64,000 bases of DNA from Symmachiella dynata (GTDB taxonomy: Bacteria; Planctomycetota; Planctomycetia; Planctomycetales; Planctomycetaceae): NCBI RefSeq assembly GCF_007747995.1, contig NZ_CP036276.1, forward strand, positions 1,479,001 to 1,543,000. The letters are read 5' to 3'. This document shows positions 34,938-44,919 of the stretch, piece by piece. The notes below the pieces were generated by a model, which was not told where the DNA came from, searched no databases, and saw only the letters and a list, made by a program, of their open reading frames with translations. Position 1 is the stretch's first letter; every line of letters begins with the position of its first letter. The position numbers and the translations under genes are program-made.

Positions 34938-37205
34938 TCACCACAGTCCCACCCAGCGGCGGATGAACAATTCCATCCCGATCCAGATGAGTAGAATCGT
35001 CATAATCCACCCCCGGTCCCATAAATAGGCCAACTTCGGCGGAGTGAGCATTGAGATGCGATGGTGTTGTAGCTGTGAAAATAAATCTTCGGTGTTCTCG
35101 GCGAGAAAAAACGATCCGCCGGAATGCTCAGCCATAATCTTCAAGGTCAGCATGTTCGAATCCGTCAGCAAGCGTTCCAGATTCATATCGTACACATTCA
35201 GTTTCTTTCGCAATTCGGCGGGAGTCATTCCAGGCGCATTGAGATGGACGTCATGAATGCCCGCCGTCTCCGGTTCCAATGTTGCCCGATATCGCAGGGC
35301 TGCTCCCGGCAAGCGGTGCAAGGCGATTTGATCGACGTGTCCCTCAGGATTCACAAATTCTAATGACGGCTCCTGTCCTCCCGCAGGGGCTTTTTTCAAG
35401 AAGACTTCGGCAGTGAGCGGATCTCCCAATCGGGACGTGGCCCGGCTGAGATTCAAGGCGACCTGCTGGCCCGGTTCGAAGTCGCCGCCGATCACCATCC
35501 AGCGGACGAGGTTGGACCACAACGTGTCGTAAAACCCGCGCAAATCTTCGTTTTCAGGAGTCAACAGGCTCCATTTCCAATGCCCTTCGCCGAGCAGGGC
35601 CGCCACCCTCCCCGTTCCATAGGCCATGCTAACTATCGCTGGCATGCCTTCGTCTTGCGGTCCCGTCGTGGCAAAGGCGCGGGCCAGTACGATGGTTCCC
35701 GGTTTCTCGCCATCGACAATTCGCATGACCTCGAAACCGGGCAGCCGCTCCAATGCCTCACCAGTATCGAAGCCGATTTTGGCCGGAGACATCCACAGGC
35801 TGCTGCGGCCCGAGGGTGTCAATTCCACGGACAACTCCTGCAGCTCACCCGTTCCCCAAACAACCGGTTCGACCGTGCTCATGATTTCGCTCAAACGGCT
35901 TCCTCGTTCGGATTCCGGATCGTAGGGCAGGCCGCGACTGAAGATCAGGTGGCCTCCTCCCTTGCGGACAAAGGCTACGAGTTGTTCTGCCGACTGATCG
36001 TCCAAAATGTGTTCGAGTCCCCGCCCTAAAATCACGATATCGTAGTTGGCCCATTCTTCTTCCCCGTCAGGCAGTTGCGAACTGCGATTCTCAACACGGG
36101 AGACGATTGTTTCACGTTTTTCCGTACTGACCTGCGAAATTTGCGTGAGTTCGAGGTGTTGGTCCTTTCTAAGCGACTGAGCCAGAAACTTACTGTCCCA
36201 AAACGGTTGGCCTTCTAGGATGAGGACGCGGATGCGGCGTTTCATCACCTCACAGAAAACGACTTGCTCGTTGTTGGCTAATTCCGTTTCCCTGTCTAGC
36301 GCATCCAGGGAAACGTCGTATTGATACTGCCCGTATTCGGGCTGCTGAATCGGAATTTGCAATTCCGTAACTCCGCTTTCGCCCAGCAATATCGGATACG
36401 TATCCACCATGTTACCCTGCTTGAGACGCACGTTGGCAGTGAGGCCTTGAAGACCGGTATGGTAGATCTTAACGAGAATTCCACCCGGTTCGTCGGGCAG
36501 TAGATAGTCCTGCATGGGAATCGCGAACAGGGCCGCATCGACGGTCGAACCGGTTCCCCCGACGCCGACGGTATAAAGCGGGACCTTCTTCGAGCGGGCC
36601 AAATTTGCGACCGACTGCATCGAGGTGTCTTCACTGTCGCGACCGTCACTAATGACCAGTATCGCATCTCCCTCCTTGGGCCCGACCTGGGAGATGGCGT
36701 CCTTGACGGATTCCGCCAAGAAAGTCGCATGCCCCTGCGCAACGGCCTCGGGGGCCGTGCGTAGTTTTTTTACGTAGAGCGGGCGAACTTGCGTGTCGAA
36801 TGCCAGCATCTCGATATCGAACTCGCCCGCCAGTCGGCGGAGCTGCTCCTGGTCGATGACATTCTCTGTCACGTAGCCGATCCGTGACTGGTTGTCGCAA
36901 TCGTTGGTCAGCATCGACTGCGAAGTATCGAGCAGGATTGTCAATTTCGAACGCCGCAGTTGTTCAGGACGCGCGATTGCGCGGCTAGGACCCATCAACA
37001 CGGTGGCGATTGAGGCGATCAAAGCCAGCCGCATCACCAACAGCAGACTTGCCGATATGCGATTCGTCGGAAATACACGGACGAAAGCATACAAGGCCAC
37101 GGCAGTTAGTACCGCGCACCCGCCGTAAATGTGCAGCAGCGGTACAATCGGCTGCCATTTCCAGGCCGACCAAGTTTCAATCGATAATAGAATGGGTTCG
37201 GACAT
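34938..37205 (-). CDS. Membrane protein with VWA and glutamine-amidotransferase-like domains
   Basis: A 755-residue protein with two N-terminal membrane helices (LHIYGGCAVLTAVALYAFV; LLLVMRLALIASIATVLMG), a von Willebrand A domain at about residues 85-235 with the MIDAS motif (LLDTSQSM) and VISDGRDSE, a beta domain, then a region (FVRKGGGHLIFSRGLP) that resembles the glutamine-amidotransferase-like fold of planctomycete BatA-type proteins, and a C-terminal membrane helix near the end. It belongs to the MoxR operon and probably recognises a substrate or partner outside the cytoplasm with metal-dependent VWA binding. Confidence 0.85.
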   Translation of the reverse strand: MSEPILLSIETWSAWKWQPIVPLLHIYGGCAVLTAVALYAFVRVFPTNRISASLLLVMRLALIASIATVLMGPSRAIARPEQLRRSKLTILLDTSQSMLTNDCDNQSRIGYVTENVIDQEQLRRLAGEFDIEMLAFDTQVRPLYVKKLRTAPEAVAQGHATFLAESVKDAISQVGPKEGDAILVISDGRDSEDTSMQSVANLARSKKVPLYTVGVGGTGSTVDAALFAIPMQDYLLPDEPGGILVKIYHTGLQGLTANVRLKQGNMVDTYPILLGESGVTELQIPIQQPEYGQYQYDVSLDALDRETELANNEQVVFCEVMKRRIRVLILEGQPFWDSKFLAQSLRKDQHLELTQISQVSTEKRETIVSRVENRSSQLPDGEEEWANYDIVILGRGLEHILDDQSAEQLVAFVRKGGGHLIFSRGLPYDPESERGSRLSEIMSTVEPVVWGTGELQELSVELTPSGRSSLWMSPAKIGFDTGEALERLPGFEVMRIVDGEKPGTIVLARAFATTGPQDEGMPAIVSMAYGTGRVAALLGEGHWKWSLLTPENEDLRGFYDTLWSNLVRWMVIGGDFEPGQQVALNLSRATSRLGDPLTAEVFLKKAPAGGQEPSLEFVNPEGHVDQIALHRLPGAALRYRATLEPETAGIHDVHLNAPGMTPAELRKKLNVYDMNLERLLTDSNMLTLKIMAEHSGGSFFLAENTEDLFSQLQHHRISMLTPPKLAYLWDRGWIMTILLIWIGMELFIRRWVGLW

Positions 37206-37281
37206 CTCGCCTGTTTTTTCCGGCAGTGGAATTCATTCAACCATAGGAATCACAATCTTGAAGCTGCAACTGGTATTCTCG

Positions 37282-39417
37282 TCATCGTCTCCAGAGTCCT
37301 AAGAGAAACATTTCGCATCCAATGGCGCACATCGCCAACGTTAAGCAGTTGCCCCACAGCGGGCGCCCTGTGTATTCAAGGCTCGATTCCCAACTGCCGG
37401 CGATTTGCAGATCAGTTTCCACGCCCTGAGACGCCACAAATCCCTGCAGGCGGTCGACGTTTATGGCTTCGAGATCGCTTTCGCGGGGATCGACGTTAAT
37501 GCCGACCGCCGCCAGCGTGCGATCGCCGTCAGTCACGCGATAAATCCCTGAGGTTTGCGGTTCCAACAGGCTGATGGAAATTCGATCCGCCAGGGTGGTC
37601 GTCCGTGATGGAACAGCGATGCCATCTTCGGTTTGAATTCGCAGTTGCCCATCGGCTGACTCCATCGCAAATTTTTGAGGAAAGTCATAGGTCTTCCCCG
37701 GCGGCGAATTCCGGAACCGTTCCTCCTCCGGCCGCAGGCTTTTGGCGAGGATTTGCATCCAGGCCACAAAGGTGCCATGTTTGCCGAGGTCGCTGGATGT
37801 CGCATCAGGGGAGAAGCCGGCCAATACTAATTGTCCCCGGCCGAACAACCGACTGCCCAACGCAGGTCTCCCGTCGGAAAACATCAGCAATACTTCGGCG
37901 TTCGGATCAGGGACTCCGGCCGCCCAGACCTGATTGAAGTGAATTTGAGAGACCGCTAATTGGCTTTGCTCGTCAAATTCGCGAAACCAGCGCGATTGCC
38001 ATCGGCCGGATGTAATCCTGAGTGGTTCCGGCTGGCGGGAAAACCGAACCCGCTCCTCCGGCATCCACGGCAAAAGTCCACGCTCACCCGCCGTGACTTG
38101 CAGGGCCGCTAAGTTTTCTTTCACTGGACCGTCACCGCAGAAGAACACGACTCCCCCCCCGGCATCCACATAATTGACGATCGCACCGGCCGCCTCGACC
38201 GACAGTTGGGCGAGATAGCCGACAAACACCGCCGCATATTGTTCCAGCGGCTTGTCGGCCAATTCTCGTGAACGAATATGTTCCGCGGCATACGGATCAG
38301 TCTGATCATCTCGGGGCATCAGCGCCCGCATCATGTAATAGGCAGCCGTCCCCGGCTGTTGGGGATCGTCGTCACTGACGACCAACACCGGCAGTCGGGC
38401 CGAGGTCTCCACCGCCAGATACGCCCGATTGTCGACGTCCAAATCGTCATTCGGAATGGAAAAGGTCGCCGTCAGCAGGCCTGCCGCCGGGACCGTCGTA
38501 CCGAAAGTGACTGTTTGCTGTTCTCCGGCCGATAGACTGAGCGTTTGCGACTGTGTCGTCTCTTGATTGCCGCCCTGTTGAATGACGACCGTCACCGGCA
38601 CTTGCTTGGTTTGGTTCGAATAATTCGTGATCTGCACGGTAACGTCACACGTCTGGTCGGCCAAAGGCCGCGAGGGAAAATGTTGAGGATTGTGCAGTGC
38701 AATATTTTCCCGGGCGGCGCCTTTGATCTCGGCAAATCTGACCCGCGTCCCCTTCGGCAACATTTCAGACAACGCGTCGTTCCCCAAAAAATCGGACCAG
38801 TTCGCCGCCTGCATGTCGGAGATGACCACGATGTCGCGTTTCCCCGTATGTTCGGACAAGAGTTTGCCAGCGATCCCCAAGGCTGTTGAGAAATTCGCCC
38901 GTTCCTGACTCGGCTGAAATTGCGACAACTCGTTCTGCAACCCCGGCAGATTCGCGGTCAGTCTCGGAAATATGGCTTGCGGCGCCGAGTCGGCCAAGAC
39001 GATGTTCGCCACATCAGTGCCGGAACGAAGAGCGTCGAGCGTCTGTTTGGCAGTGCCCCGCATCCTCTCACTGATGCTTACTCCGTCGATACGCTGATTC
39101 GTCGAGGCGCTGGTATCCAAAACCAGCACGACCGCTGCCGTATCATTGGCATGAGACTGATTCGCATAACCCTCGTTAAACCACACCGGTCGCGTAAAGG
39201 CCAACACGATACAGGTGAACGCCAACATCCGTAGCAGCAACAGGATCAAACGCCTCAGTCGCGACAGCCGTGCATGCTTGGCCGTCACCGCCTCCAACAG
39301 CGCAATCGTGGGAAAAATCAATGTTTGGCGGGAGTGGCGATTCACCAGATGCGCGATCACTGGCAGCGCCAGCAGCGTCAAGCCGGTGAGCAGCAGTGGT
39401 GTCGTCAAGGAGATCAT
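37282..39417 (-). CDS. BatA-type VWA membrane protein
   Basis: A 711-residue protein with the BatA N-terminus (LLLTGLTLLALPVIAHLVNRH), a second helix (RRLILLLLRMLAFTCIVLAFT), a VWA domain with the MIDAS motif (VLDTSASTNQ) at about residues 95-270, then DUF4159-like and beta-sandwich parts and a final membrane helix (CLTLAMCAIGCEMFLLGLW). It is a partner of the MoxR ATPase and DUF58 protein in the standard planctomycete arrangement. In other bacteria such Bat proteins affect stress tolerance and cell envelope function. Confidence 0.88.
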   Translation of the reverse strand: MISLTTPLLLTGLTLLALPVIAHLVNRHSRQTLIFPTIALLEAVTAKHARLSRLRRLILLLLRMLAFTCIVLAFTRPVWFNEGYANQSHANDTAAVVLVLDTSASTNQRIDGVSISERMRGTAKQTLDALRSGTDVANIVLADSAPQAIFPRLTANLPGLQNELSQFQPSQERANFSTALGIAGKLLSEHTGKRDIVVISDMQAANWSDFLGNDALSEMLPKGTRVRFAEIKGAARENIALHNPQHFPSRPLADQTCDVTVQITNYSNQTKQVPVTVVIQQGGNQETTQSQTLSLSAGEQQTVTFGTTVPAAGLLTATFSIPNDDLDVDNRAYLAVETSARLPVLVVSDDDPQQPGTAAYYMMRALMPRDDQTDPYAAEHIRSRELADKPLEQYAAVFVGYLAQLSVEAAGAIVNYVDAGGGVVFFCGDGPVKENLAALQVTAGERGLLPWMPEERVRFSRQPEPLRITSGRWQSRWFREFDEQSQLAVSQIHFNQVWAAGVPDPNAEVLLMFSDGRPALGSRLFGRGQLVLAGFSPDATSSDLGKHGTFVAWMQILAKSLRPEEERFRNSPPGKTYDFPQKFAMESADGQLRIQTEDGIAVPSRTTTLADRISISLLEPQTSGIYRVTDGDRTLAAVGINVDPRESDLEAINVDRLQGFVASQGVETDLQIAGSWESSLEYTGRPLWGNCLTLAMCAIGCEMFLLGLWRR

Positions 39418-39545
39418 GGTGAAAAGTTCCGTCCGAGTCGTTCACGCCAAGCGATGTGTGGCCGTCAGGCATACCGGAATCCCGCAGGTCGACTGCGACG
39501 CGTCTCGATATAAGTTTGTAGCGGCTTAACGTTGGGAATAACCTT

Positions 39546-40475
39546 TTAACTGGAAGCTCGATTGGCAAGATATTGTTCCAGCAAACGATAGTACGGTTGT
39601 GACAGCGAAGCCCGAAAATAATCGACGCCGATTCCCCGGCAGCGGCGGGACCAAGCGTCAATGAATTCCCGTGCTTTCTTTTGATATTCTGCGCGAATTT
39701 CGCTGACGTGCAGCCGCACGCGGCCTCCTGTTTCGCTGTCGATAAACACGCCATGTTCCACCTGCGGCAGTTCGATTTCATCGGGGTGCAGCACGTGAAA
39801 CAGCACAATCTCCCCTCCCCCATGGACCCGTGCCGCCATGGCCTTGGCCACCCCTTCGGGATCGTCCCAGAGATCGCTGAATATCACCAATAGATTGCGC
39901 ATAGAGCCTTGGCGGTTGAAGGCATTCAACGCTTCGGCCAATCCCGCTGGTCCGCCCGGACGAATCCGTTCCATCCGTCGCAGGATGCCCATGAGGTGTA
40001 GCATCGAACATTGTGCGGGGATTTGTTCATCCAGACCGTCGCGGCTGATAGCAAAACCGAAACGATCGTGTTGTTTCATCACCAAAAATGCGATCGAAGC
40101 CGCCATCATGCAGGCATAGTCGTATTTCGAGGCGTTTTTACGATGACCGCTCGTCGCGGAGCGATAGCCCATCGACGCTGATGCGTCCACCAGCAGATGC
40201 ACCGTCATTTCGGAATGATGCTCGAAGAGCTTGATGAATAGCTTGTCACTGCGGCCCAATACTTTCCAGTCAATTTTGCTGACGTCGTCGCCCGGCAGGT
40301 ATTCGCGATAGTCCCGAAATTCGACACTCTGGCCGCGCTGGTTGGTAGCGAAATGGCCCCCGTAGCGGCCATGAATAATCCGGCGGGGTGCAAACAACAT
40401 GTGCGTCAGCCGACGCAGGTCGGCAGGCTGCAGGTATTCAAAAGAGAGTTTTCCCAAATTGGGCGTATTGGCCAT
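39546..40475 (-). CDS. DUF58 domain protein
   Basis: A 309-residue protein with the DUF58 core: SVEFRDYREYLPGDDVSKIDW and LFIKLFEHHSEMTVHLLVDASASM, then VWA-like residues at about 170-260. DUF58 proteins are the usual partner of MoxR AAA+ ATPases. No membrane segment is seen, so this form is cytoplasmic or peripherally bound. It directly follows the MoxR gene with 27 bases between stop and start. The molecular role is unknown; the operon is thought to act as a chaperone-like or metal-insertion system. Confidence 0.9.
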   Translation of the reverse strand: MANTPNLGKLSFEYLQPADLRRLTHMLFAPRRIIHGRYGGHFATNQRGQSVEFRDYREYLPGDDVSKIDWKVLGRSDKLFIKLFEHHSEMTVHLLVDASASMGYRSATSGHRKNASKYDYACMMAASIAFLVMKQHDRFGFAISRDGLDEQIPAQCSMLHLMGILRRMERIRPGGPAGLAEALNAFNRQGSMRNLLVIFSDLWDDPEGVAKAMAARVHGGGEIVLFHVLHPDEIELPQVEHGVFIDSETGGRVRLHVSEIRAEYQKKAREFIDAWSRRCRGIGVDYFRASLSQPYYRLLEQYLANRASS

Positions 40476-40502
40476 GTCGGTCTCGTCGGAGGAACGTCTA
40501 AA

Positions 40503-41531
40503 TTATCGATATGTCGCCACTGGTTCGCTCACTTCTTCGATGATACGGGTCACAATCGCCCGCGCGTCGATTCCTTCGCCCGTTGCGCTATAATTCGGCA
40601 AAATGCGATGCCGCAGTACGAGCGGGGCGACCTTGCGAACGTGCTCGGTCGAGACGGCCGGTTCGCCGTTGACCACGGCTAACGCTTTGGCTGCTAAGAT
40701 CATATGTTGGCTGGCTCGCGGACCGGCACCCCAAGAGACGTAATCGGTCACGAAATCAAACGTGAGATCGCCTTCCGGACGCGTCGCCCGCGCGAGCATC
40801 ACGGCATAACGCACAACGTGCCTCGAAACGGGAATTCGCCGGACGAGATGCTGAAACGCCTGGATCTCCTCAGCGGTGCAGACCGCGTTGACCTCAGATT
40901 CGCTGTCTTCCGTCGTGGCCAGCACGATCTCGACTTCTTCATCCGCATCGGGATAATCCATCCACAAGCTGAACATAAACCGGTCCAACTGCGCTTCTGG
41001 AAGCGGATAAGTCCCTTCCTGCTCAATCGGATTCTGAGTGGCGAAGACGAGAAACGGGCGCGGCAAATGGTGGGTTTGTCCCATGCTCGTGACCGTAAAT
41101 TCCTGCATCGCCTCCAAGAGCGCCGATTGGGTCTTGGGCGGCGTGCGGTTGATTTCATCGGCCAAAACCATCTGCGCAAATAGTGGTCCGGGGACAAACT
41201 GCATTTTCCGATCGCCGGTTTGTGAGTCCTGCTGCAGCAGTTCCATGCCGATGATATCCGTGGGCATCATGTCCGGGGTGAACTGCACCCGCTTGAATTT
41301 CCAGCCGAGCACCTTGGCCAGCGTGCGGACCAGCAGTGTTTTTGCCAGACCGGGCACGCCTATTATCAAAGTGTGTCCTTGTGAGAAGACGGCTGCGAGG
41401 ACGGTGTTGACCGTCGCCTCTTGCCCCACGATCACTTTCGCCAACTCCTCGCGCAGGCGGAGAGCGGTTTGATGAGCCTGCGACAACAGTTCCTGGTCGT
41501 CACCCGTCAATTCCGGTAATGAGTCTGCCAT
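40503..41531 (-). CDS. MoxR family AAA+ ATPase
   Basis: A 342-residue ATPase. Walker A (GVPGLAKTLLVRTL), Walker B (LADEINRTPPKTQSALLEAMQE), sensor 1 (FATQNPIEQEGTYPLPEAQ) and the Arg finger region (DRFMF) are all visible; the lid domain follows (RVIPVSRHVV-like). MoxR proteins work with VWA proteins to mature or insert cofactors into other proteins. It is second in the operon after the VKOR-DsbA gene. The start ATG 41531 gives the usual N-terminus with few residues before the first helix. Confidence 0.92.
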   Translation of the reverse strand: MADSLPELTGDDQELLSQAHQTALRLREELAKVIVGQEATVNTVLAAVFSQGHTLIIGVPGLAKTLLVRTLAKVLGWKFKRVQFTPDMMPTDIIGMELLQQDSQTGDRKMQFVPGPLFAQMVLADEINRTPPKTQSALLEAMQEFTVTSMGQTHHLPRPFLVFATQNPIEQEGTYPLPEAQLDRFMFSLWMDYPDADEEVEIVLATTEDSESEVNAVCTAEEIQAFQHLVRRIPVSRHVVRYAVMLARATRPEGDLTFDFVTDYVSWGAGPRASQHMILAAKALAVVNGEPAVSTEHVRKVAPLVLRHRILPNYSATGEGIDARAIVTRIIEEVSEPVATYR

Positions 41532-41649
41532 AAGATTTGATTTTACCCGATTTGCAAAAACAGTTCGTCGTGCCTATTTCTAACGCATGGCCGACCCGAA
41601 ACGGTCAAGGAATTCGATAAAAAACGGTCTTTTCTGCAATTTGGCCGCG

Positions 41650-42942
41650 TCAATTCTCTGCTCTGAAAAGATTCAATTCACTCTCAAGCACCTTAAACAG
41701 ATCGTCGGCATTCTCGGCGCGGCCGACAATGGCATCCATCTTTGGAGAAAGTACCAGCGGAATCTGCTCGACGCCGCTGGCATTGTATGCTCGGACGTCC
41801 TGGGAGATCCGCTCGTCAATCCAGGGATCGTTCAGCGCCGACTGCAACTTGTTTGCTCCGATAAGGTCCGCCGCATGTTTTTGGGCCTCCGCGGCCGCGC
41901 GGGGCATTTCCGGTTCGTACAGCCACGCGTCAAATTGGGGAAATTTCGAACGGTCCGCCCGCCACACCGCCAAGGCAATGCGGGCCAGTTCGCAGGACTC
42001 CTCGAACCGCGTTTCGGTCTCTTCCACCGATTCGTTGCAATCGGCATCCAGCGGCATCGGCAACAGCACGATGCAATAGGGCCTCGAATAGGAGGTCATC
42101 CGTTCGATCAGATGTCCGTGTGTGGCCCGGCAGTGTGGGCAACAATAATCGTACAGCAGCACAATCGGCACGTCGGCATCAGCGGATCCCAGGATCGGGA
42201 CGTCGTCGACAGCCACAGGCAATTCTCCGTTGAGAACGGCAAGTTCACGCCCCGGTCCGGGACCGGTATCGGTGTTTCGATCACCCGGCAACCGCCCAAA
42301 TTTCACCCCCGATTCGGAGAAAAACAACTGAGCCGAAAACAACATCAATGCCATTACGGCGCCCATCAAGACAGGCCGCCCCCACTTGAGGCGTTTTTCG
42401 GGGGAGGCCGACGTAGCCAGCGAAGTCTTTCCCCAAAAACACAGAATCGCAACGGCAGTGGCCAGTCCTGCTAAATGATCCGCCATACACCATTGGCAAA
42501 TCGCCTTGACCACGAACAGTTGCAAACTCACGAACCACATGACAGAGAGGAAAATACAGGCAGTGAACGCCAACAACAGAGTGAGGCCTATCGACTGAAC
42601 GCCGGCGCTGCGATCGGGGCTAACGAATATCGTTGCCCCAATTACGGCAAGATATACTGCCAACGCATAGGCACCCATCGGAAGGCCGAACAGAAATGAC
42701 CAGCGACTGCGCAACACCTCGCTGCAACCCGAATCACTTCCGCACCCCAGAGGCAGACCGTGCTGTGAAATCGAGACGAATGTGAGATACGCCGATATCA
42801 AGACTGAAATGAAGGCAAAGGCACGAATTGCGAACAACATACGGCTCGCCTGTGGCCGCCGCTCTGGAGTATTTGCCAATACAGTCTCCAATTCACCAGA
42901 CATTGCGTGCGCGTTCTCAATGGTGAAAATCCGGTCCCTCAT
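41650..42942 (-). CDS. VKOR-DsbA fusion, disulfide-forming membrane protein
   Basis: A 430-residue protein that combines a VKOR domain (four or five membrane helices, residues about 40-200) with a thioredoxin-fold domain (about 240-430). VKOR motifs: loop cysteines in LGCGSDSGCSEV and the active CxxC in KAICQWCMADHL. The DsbA-like domain has CPHC (YDYCCPHCRATHGH). Such fusions oxidise exported proteins to disulfides with quinone as the electron acceptor. It is the first gene of the operon with MoxR and VWA proteins, which suggests disulfide formation in one of those exported components. ATG 42942 or 42903 may be the start. Confidence 0.88.
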   Translation of the reverse strand: MRDRIFTIENAHAMSGELETVLANTPERRPQASRMLFAIRAFAFISVLISAYLTFVSISQHGLPLGCGSDSGCSEVLRSRWSFLFGLPMGAYALAVYLAVIGATIFVSPDRSAGVQSIGLTLLLAFTACIFLSVMWFVSLQLFVVKAICQWCMADHLAGLATAVAILCFWGKTSLATSASPEKRLKWGRPVLMGAVMALMLFSAQLFFSESGVKFGRLPGDRNTDTGPGPGRELAVLNGELPVAVDDVPILGSADADVPIVLLYDYCCPHCRATHGHLIERMTSYSRPYCIVLLPMPLDADCNESVEETETRFEESCELARIALAVWRADRSKFPQFDAWLYEPEMPRAAAEAQKHAADLIGANKLQSALNDPWIDERISQDVRAYNASGVEQIPLVLSPKMDAIVGRAENADDLFKVLESELNLFRAEN

Positions 42943-43935
42943 CAGCAGCCCAACGGCTCTTCACTCTGGTATAGCTTCAGTCATTGGCAAATACAACTGC
43001 ATCCATTGGGAAAGTGAGGATAATACATACAGTACGCCGTGAAAGCGGACAACTCAATATTTACGTTCAAACCGCCCCCGAAAGCTGATACTAGTGATAC
43101 ACCACCAGCCGTAATTGAGGGATGAACGTTGAATGGCGCACCGCCAAGACAATGATGGACGAAGATCGACCTGCAAAGGAAGGCCTAACGACAATCCCCG
43201 GCGACCAACCTAGCGCACTAAGCTCTGTCGGAAAACATCAAAGCCCATGATTCTGAAGTAGCGTTGAACGAAGGCTATTTTGATGAAGCCGCTGTAGTTT
43301 GTCGCCGTCTTATCGAAACGCGTCAGCACGCGGCGGCATTCTTTTAATCAACCAGTCAAACGCTCGATGATGTTGCGATCCCGATAGTGTTGGAGGTCAA
43401 AGTTCACAGGACGGGCGAGGCGGTAAGTCACGTCAGTTTGTCTTAATTCAATCAGTCTGGAAATCTAAGAGAATCTCTCGCTGGCTTCAAACCGAAGCGG
43501 CTTGCTTCCCCTTTGAACGAAGCCTTCACCAGTCAGTTCGTCGTTGGTTGCGCACTCAATCCCTAGCAAGCCGTCAGGTGTCGTCGGTTTGAATTCGCAT
43601 TTCGCAGCCGCAAACTGCGAATGGTGTTTTTCACCGACAGCGTGTGCCCCCTCAGCCTCCATCATTCGGACGATTTAACCGCCGTCACGTCGTGAGTTCG
43701 CTATGTGCCTCCGGTCTGCCGGACCGAGGGGAGTTCGCGGTGGTCGATCGATCGCTCAGGCCACGCCCTCCTTTCGCACAAAGCGATATTTGTCTGAGGC
43801 ACAGGCTTCGCGCGACTGTTTCTATCGCTGCCACAATTGCAAAACGCGGCCGATCTGAACGCCGTAGGTTTGGTTTTCGTCAGCCGATCGTGGCCGACAA
43901 TCGTCAACTGGAGTTCCCTCAACAGGACATTGCGT
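42943..43935. other. Gap with IS remnant
   Basis: About 1 kb. The part 43210-43440 is an IS5-type transposase fragment, see its entry. Short ORFs at 43465-43665 (minus) and 43644-43973 (plus) overlap on opposite strands and have no recognisable products; I do not call them genes. Confidence 0.55.
43210..43440 (-). pseudogene. IS5-family transposase C-terminal remnant
   Basis: On the minus strand the frame reads PVNFDLQHYRDRNIIERLTG, then an in-frame TGA in place of the usual Trp, then LKECRRVLTRFDKTATNYSG and FIKIAFVQRYF, ending at TAG 43210. This is the well-known end of IS5-group DDE transposases. The N-terminal and catalytic parts are gone. The fragment marks mobile DNA activity between the MoxR operon and the sulfur operon. 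Confidence 0.8.
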
Positions 43936-44397
43936 TCAATGTGGTAGCTTCGGTTTCAACGCGGCGTAGCTAAACATGCCGAGTAGGGCTCCGGCCAGAG
44001 TGAACAGTGCCATCCACTCGCCAGACCCGATCTGAGCGTAGATTGGTCCGGGACAGGCTCCGGTGATGGCCCAACCGGCTCCGAAGAGCATACCGCCAAT
44101 GATGACGCCTGTATGATATGGCTTCGGTTTGTAGGTAATTGGTTTCCCGTCGATTGATTTGACCTTAAACCGCTTGATGATGAGCATTGAAATCATCGCA
44201 ACAACAATCGCGACACTGATGATGAGATACATGTGGGCTTCGCGAAACAGGAACATGTCGTGAACACGTTCCCAGCGTGCCACTTCGGACTTGATGAACA
44301 GGATGCCGAGGTAGGCTCCGATCAGCAGCACAAACAGATAGTTCAGCGGCGACATGCCGGATGAGTTTTGGTCCGCAGCTTTTGCTTCTTCGCTCAT
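43936..44397 (-). CDS. YeeE/YedE (sulfur-transport) family protein, second subunit
   Basis: A 153-residue membrane protein with about four helices. The conserved part GAGWAITGACPGPIYAQIG carries the family Cys. YeeE/YedE proteins carry thiosulfate or related sulfur compounds; split versions with two half-size proteins are known. The partner is the upstream gene at 44414. This one lacks a second Cys motif, so both halves are probably needed. It is the last gene in the sulfur operon. Confidence 0.85.
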   Translation of the reverse strand: MSEEAKAADQNSSGMSPLNYLFVLLIGAYLGILFIKSEVARWERVHDMFLFREAHMYLIISVAIVVAMISMLIIKRFKVKSIDGKPITYKPKPYHTGVIIGGMLFGAGWAITGACPGPIYAQIGSGEWMALFTLAGALLGMFSYAALKPKLPH

Positions 44398-44413
44398 GAG
44401 TGTGTCTCCGCTA

Positions 44414-44902
44414 TTACGCTGGAAAGATCAGTTGGCCGAGACCCCATGTCACGGCAAGGCCGCCGACGAAGAAGAAAATCGTTGCGACGAGACTAGGCCA
44501 ATTCAGGTTCGAGATGCCCGTTATCGAATGCCCAGAAGTGCATCCTCCGGCGTACCGAGTACCGAATCCAATCAGGAAGCCACCAACGAGCAGCTTGATT
44601 CCGCCACTGGCACTGTCGAAAGATTCCGGTAGTAGTGGAGCCGGTTCGCTCGACAGGAATCGCGTCGCGATGAATGCGCCAACCGCGATCCCCACCGCAA
44701 ATACGATCGTCCACAGGTTGGCTTTGCGATCGAATGTGCTGAGATATTCCAGCTTGCTGTTCGGCGCACACATCGCCCCAGCTTGTTGCAAGCTGGTCGA
44801 AATGCCAAACGCCTTTCCCGCAAGGATGTATAGCAGCGGAACGGTCAATCCAATCAAGATTCCCGATATCCACCACGGCCACGGTTCCGTAATCCAGTTC
44901 AT
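44414..44902 (-). CDS. YeeE/YedE family protein, first subunit
   Basis: A 162-residue membrane protein with about five helices. The signature GFGTRYAGGCTSGHSITGISN carries the conserved Cys of the family. It forms a pair with the following gene, with 16 bases between them. The start ATG 44902 (NWITEPWPWWISG) is preferred to 44923 because it gives a normal first helix. It would import a sulfur compound (for example thiosulfate or sulfide derivative) into the cell or export oxidised sulfur; the direction is unknown. Confidence 0.85.
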   Translation of the reverse strand: MNWITEPWPWWISGILIGLTVPLLYILAGKAFGISTSLQQAGAMCAPNSKLEYLSTFDRKANLWTIVFAVGIAVGAFIATRFLSSEPAPLLPESFDSASGGIKLLVGGFLIGFGTRYAGGCTSGHSITGISNLNWPSLVATIFFFVGGLAVTWGLGQLIFPA

Positions 44903-44919
44903 TCGATGTTCTCCATTCT

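Noticed and set aside
43465-43973. Two short overlapping ORFs on opposite strands
   Set aside because: No ribosome site, no recognised domain, and mutual overlap.
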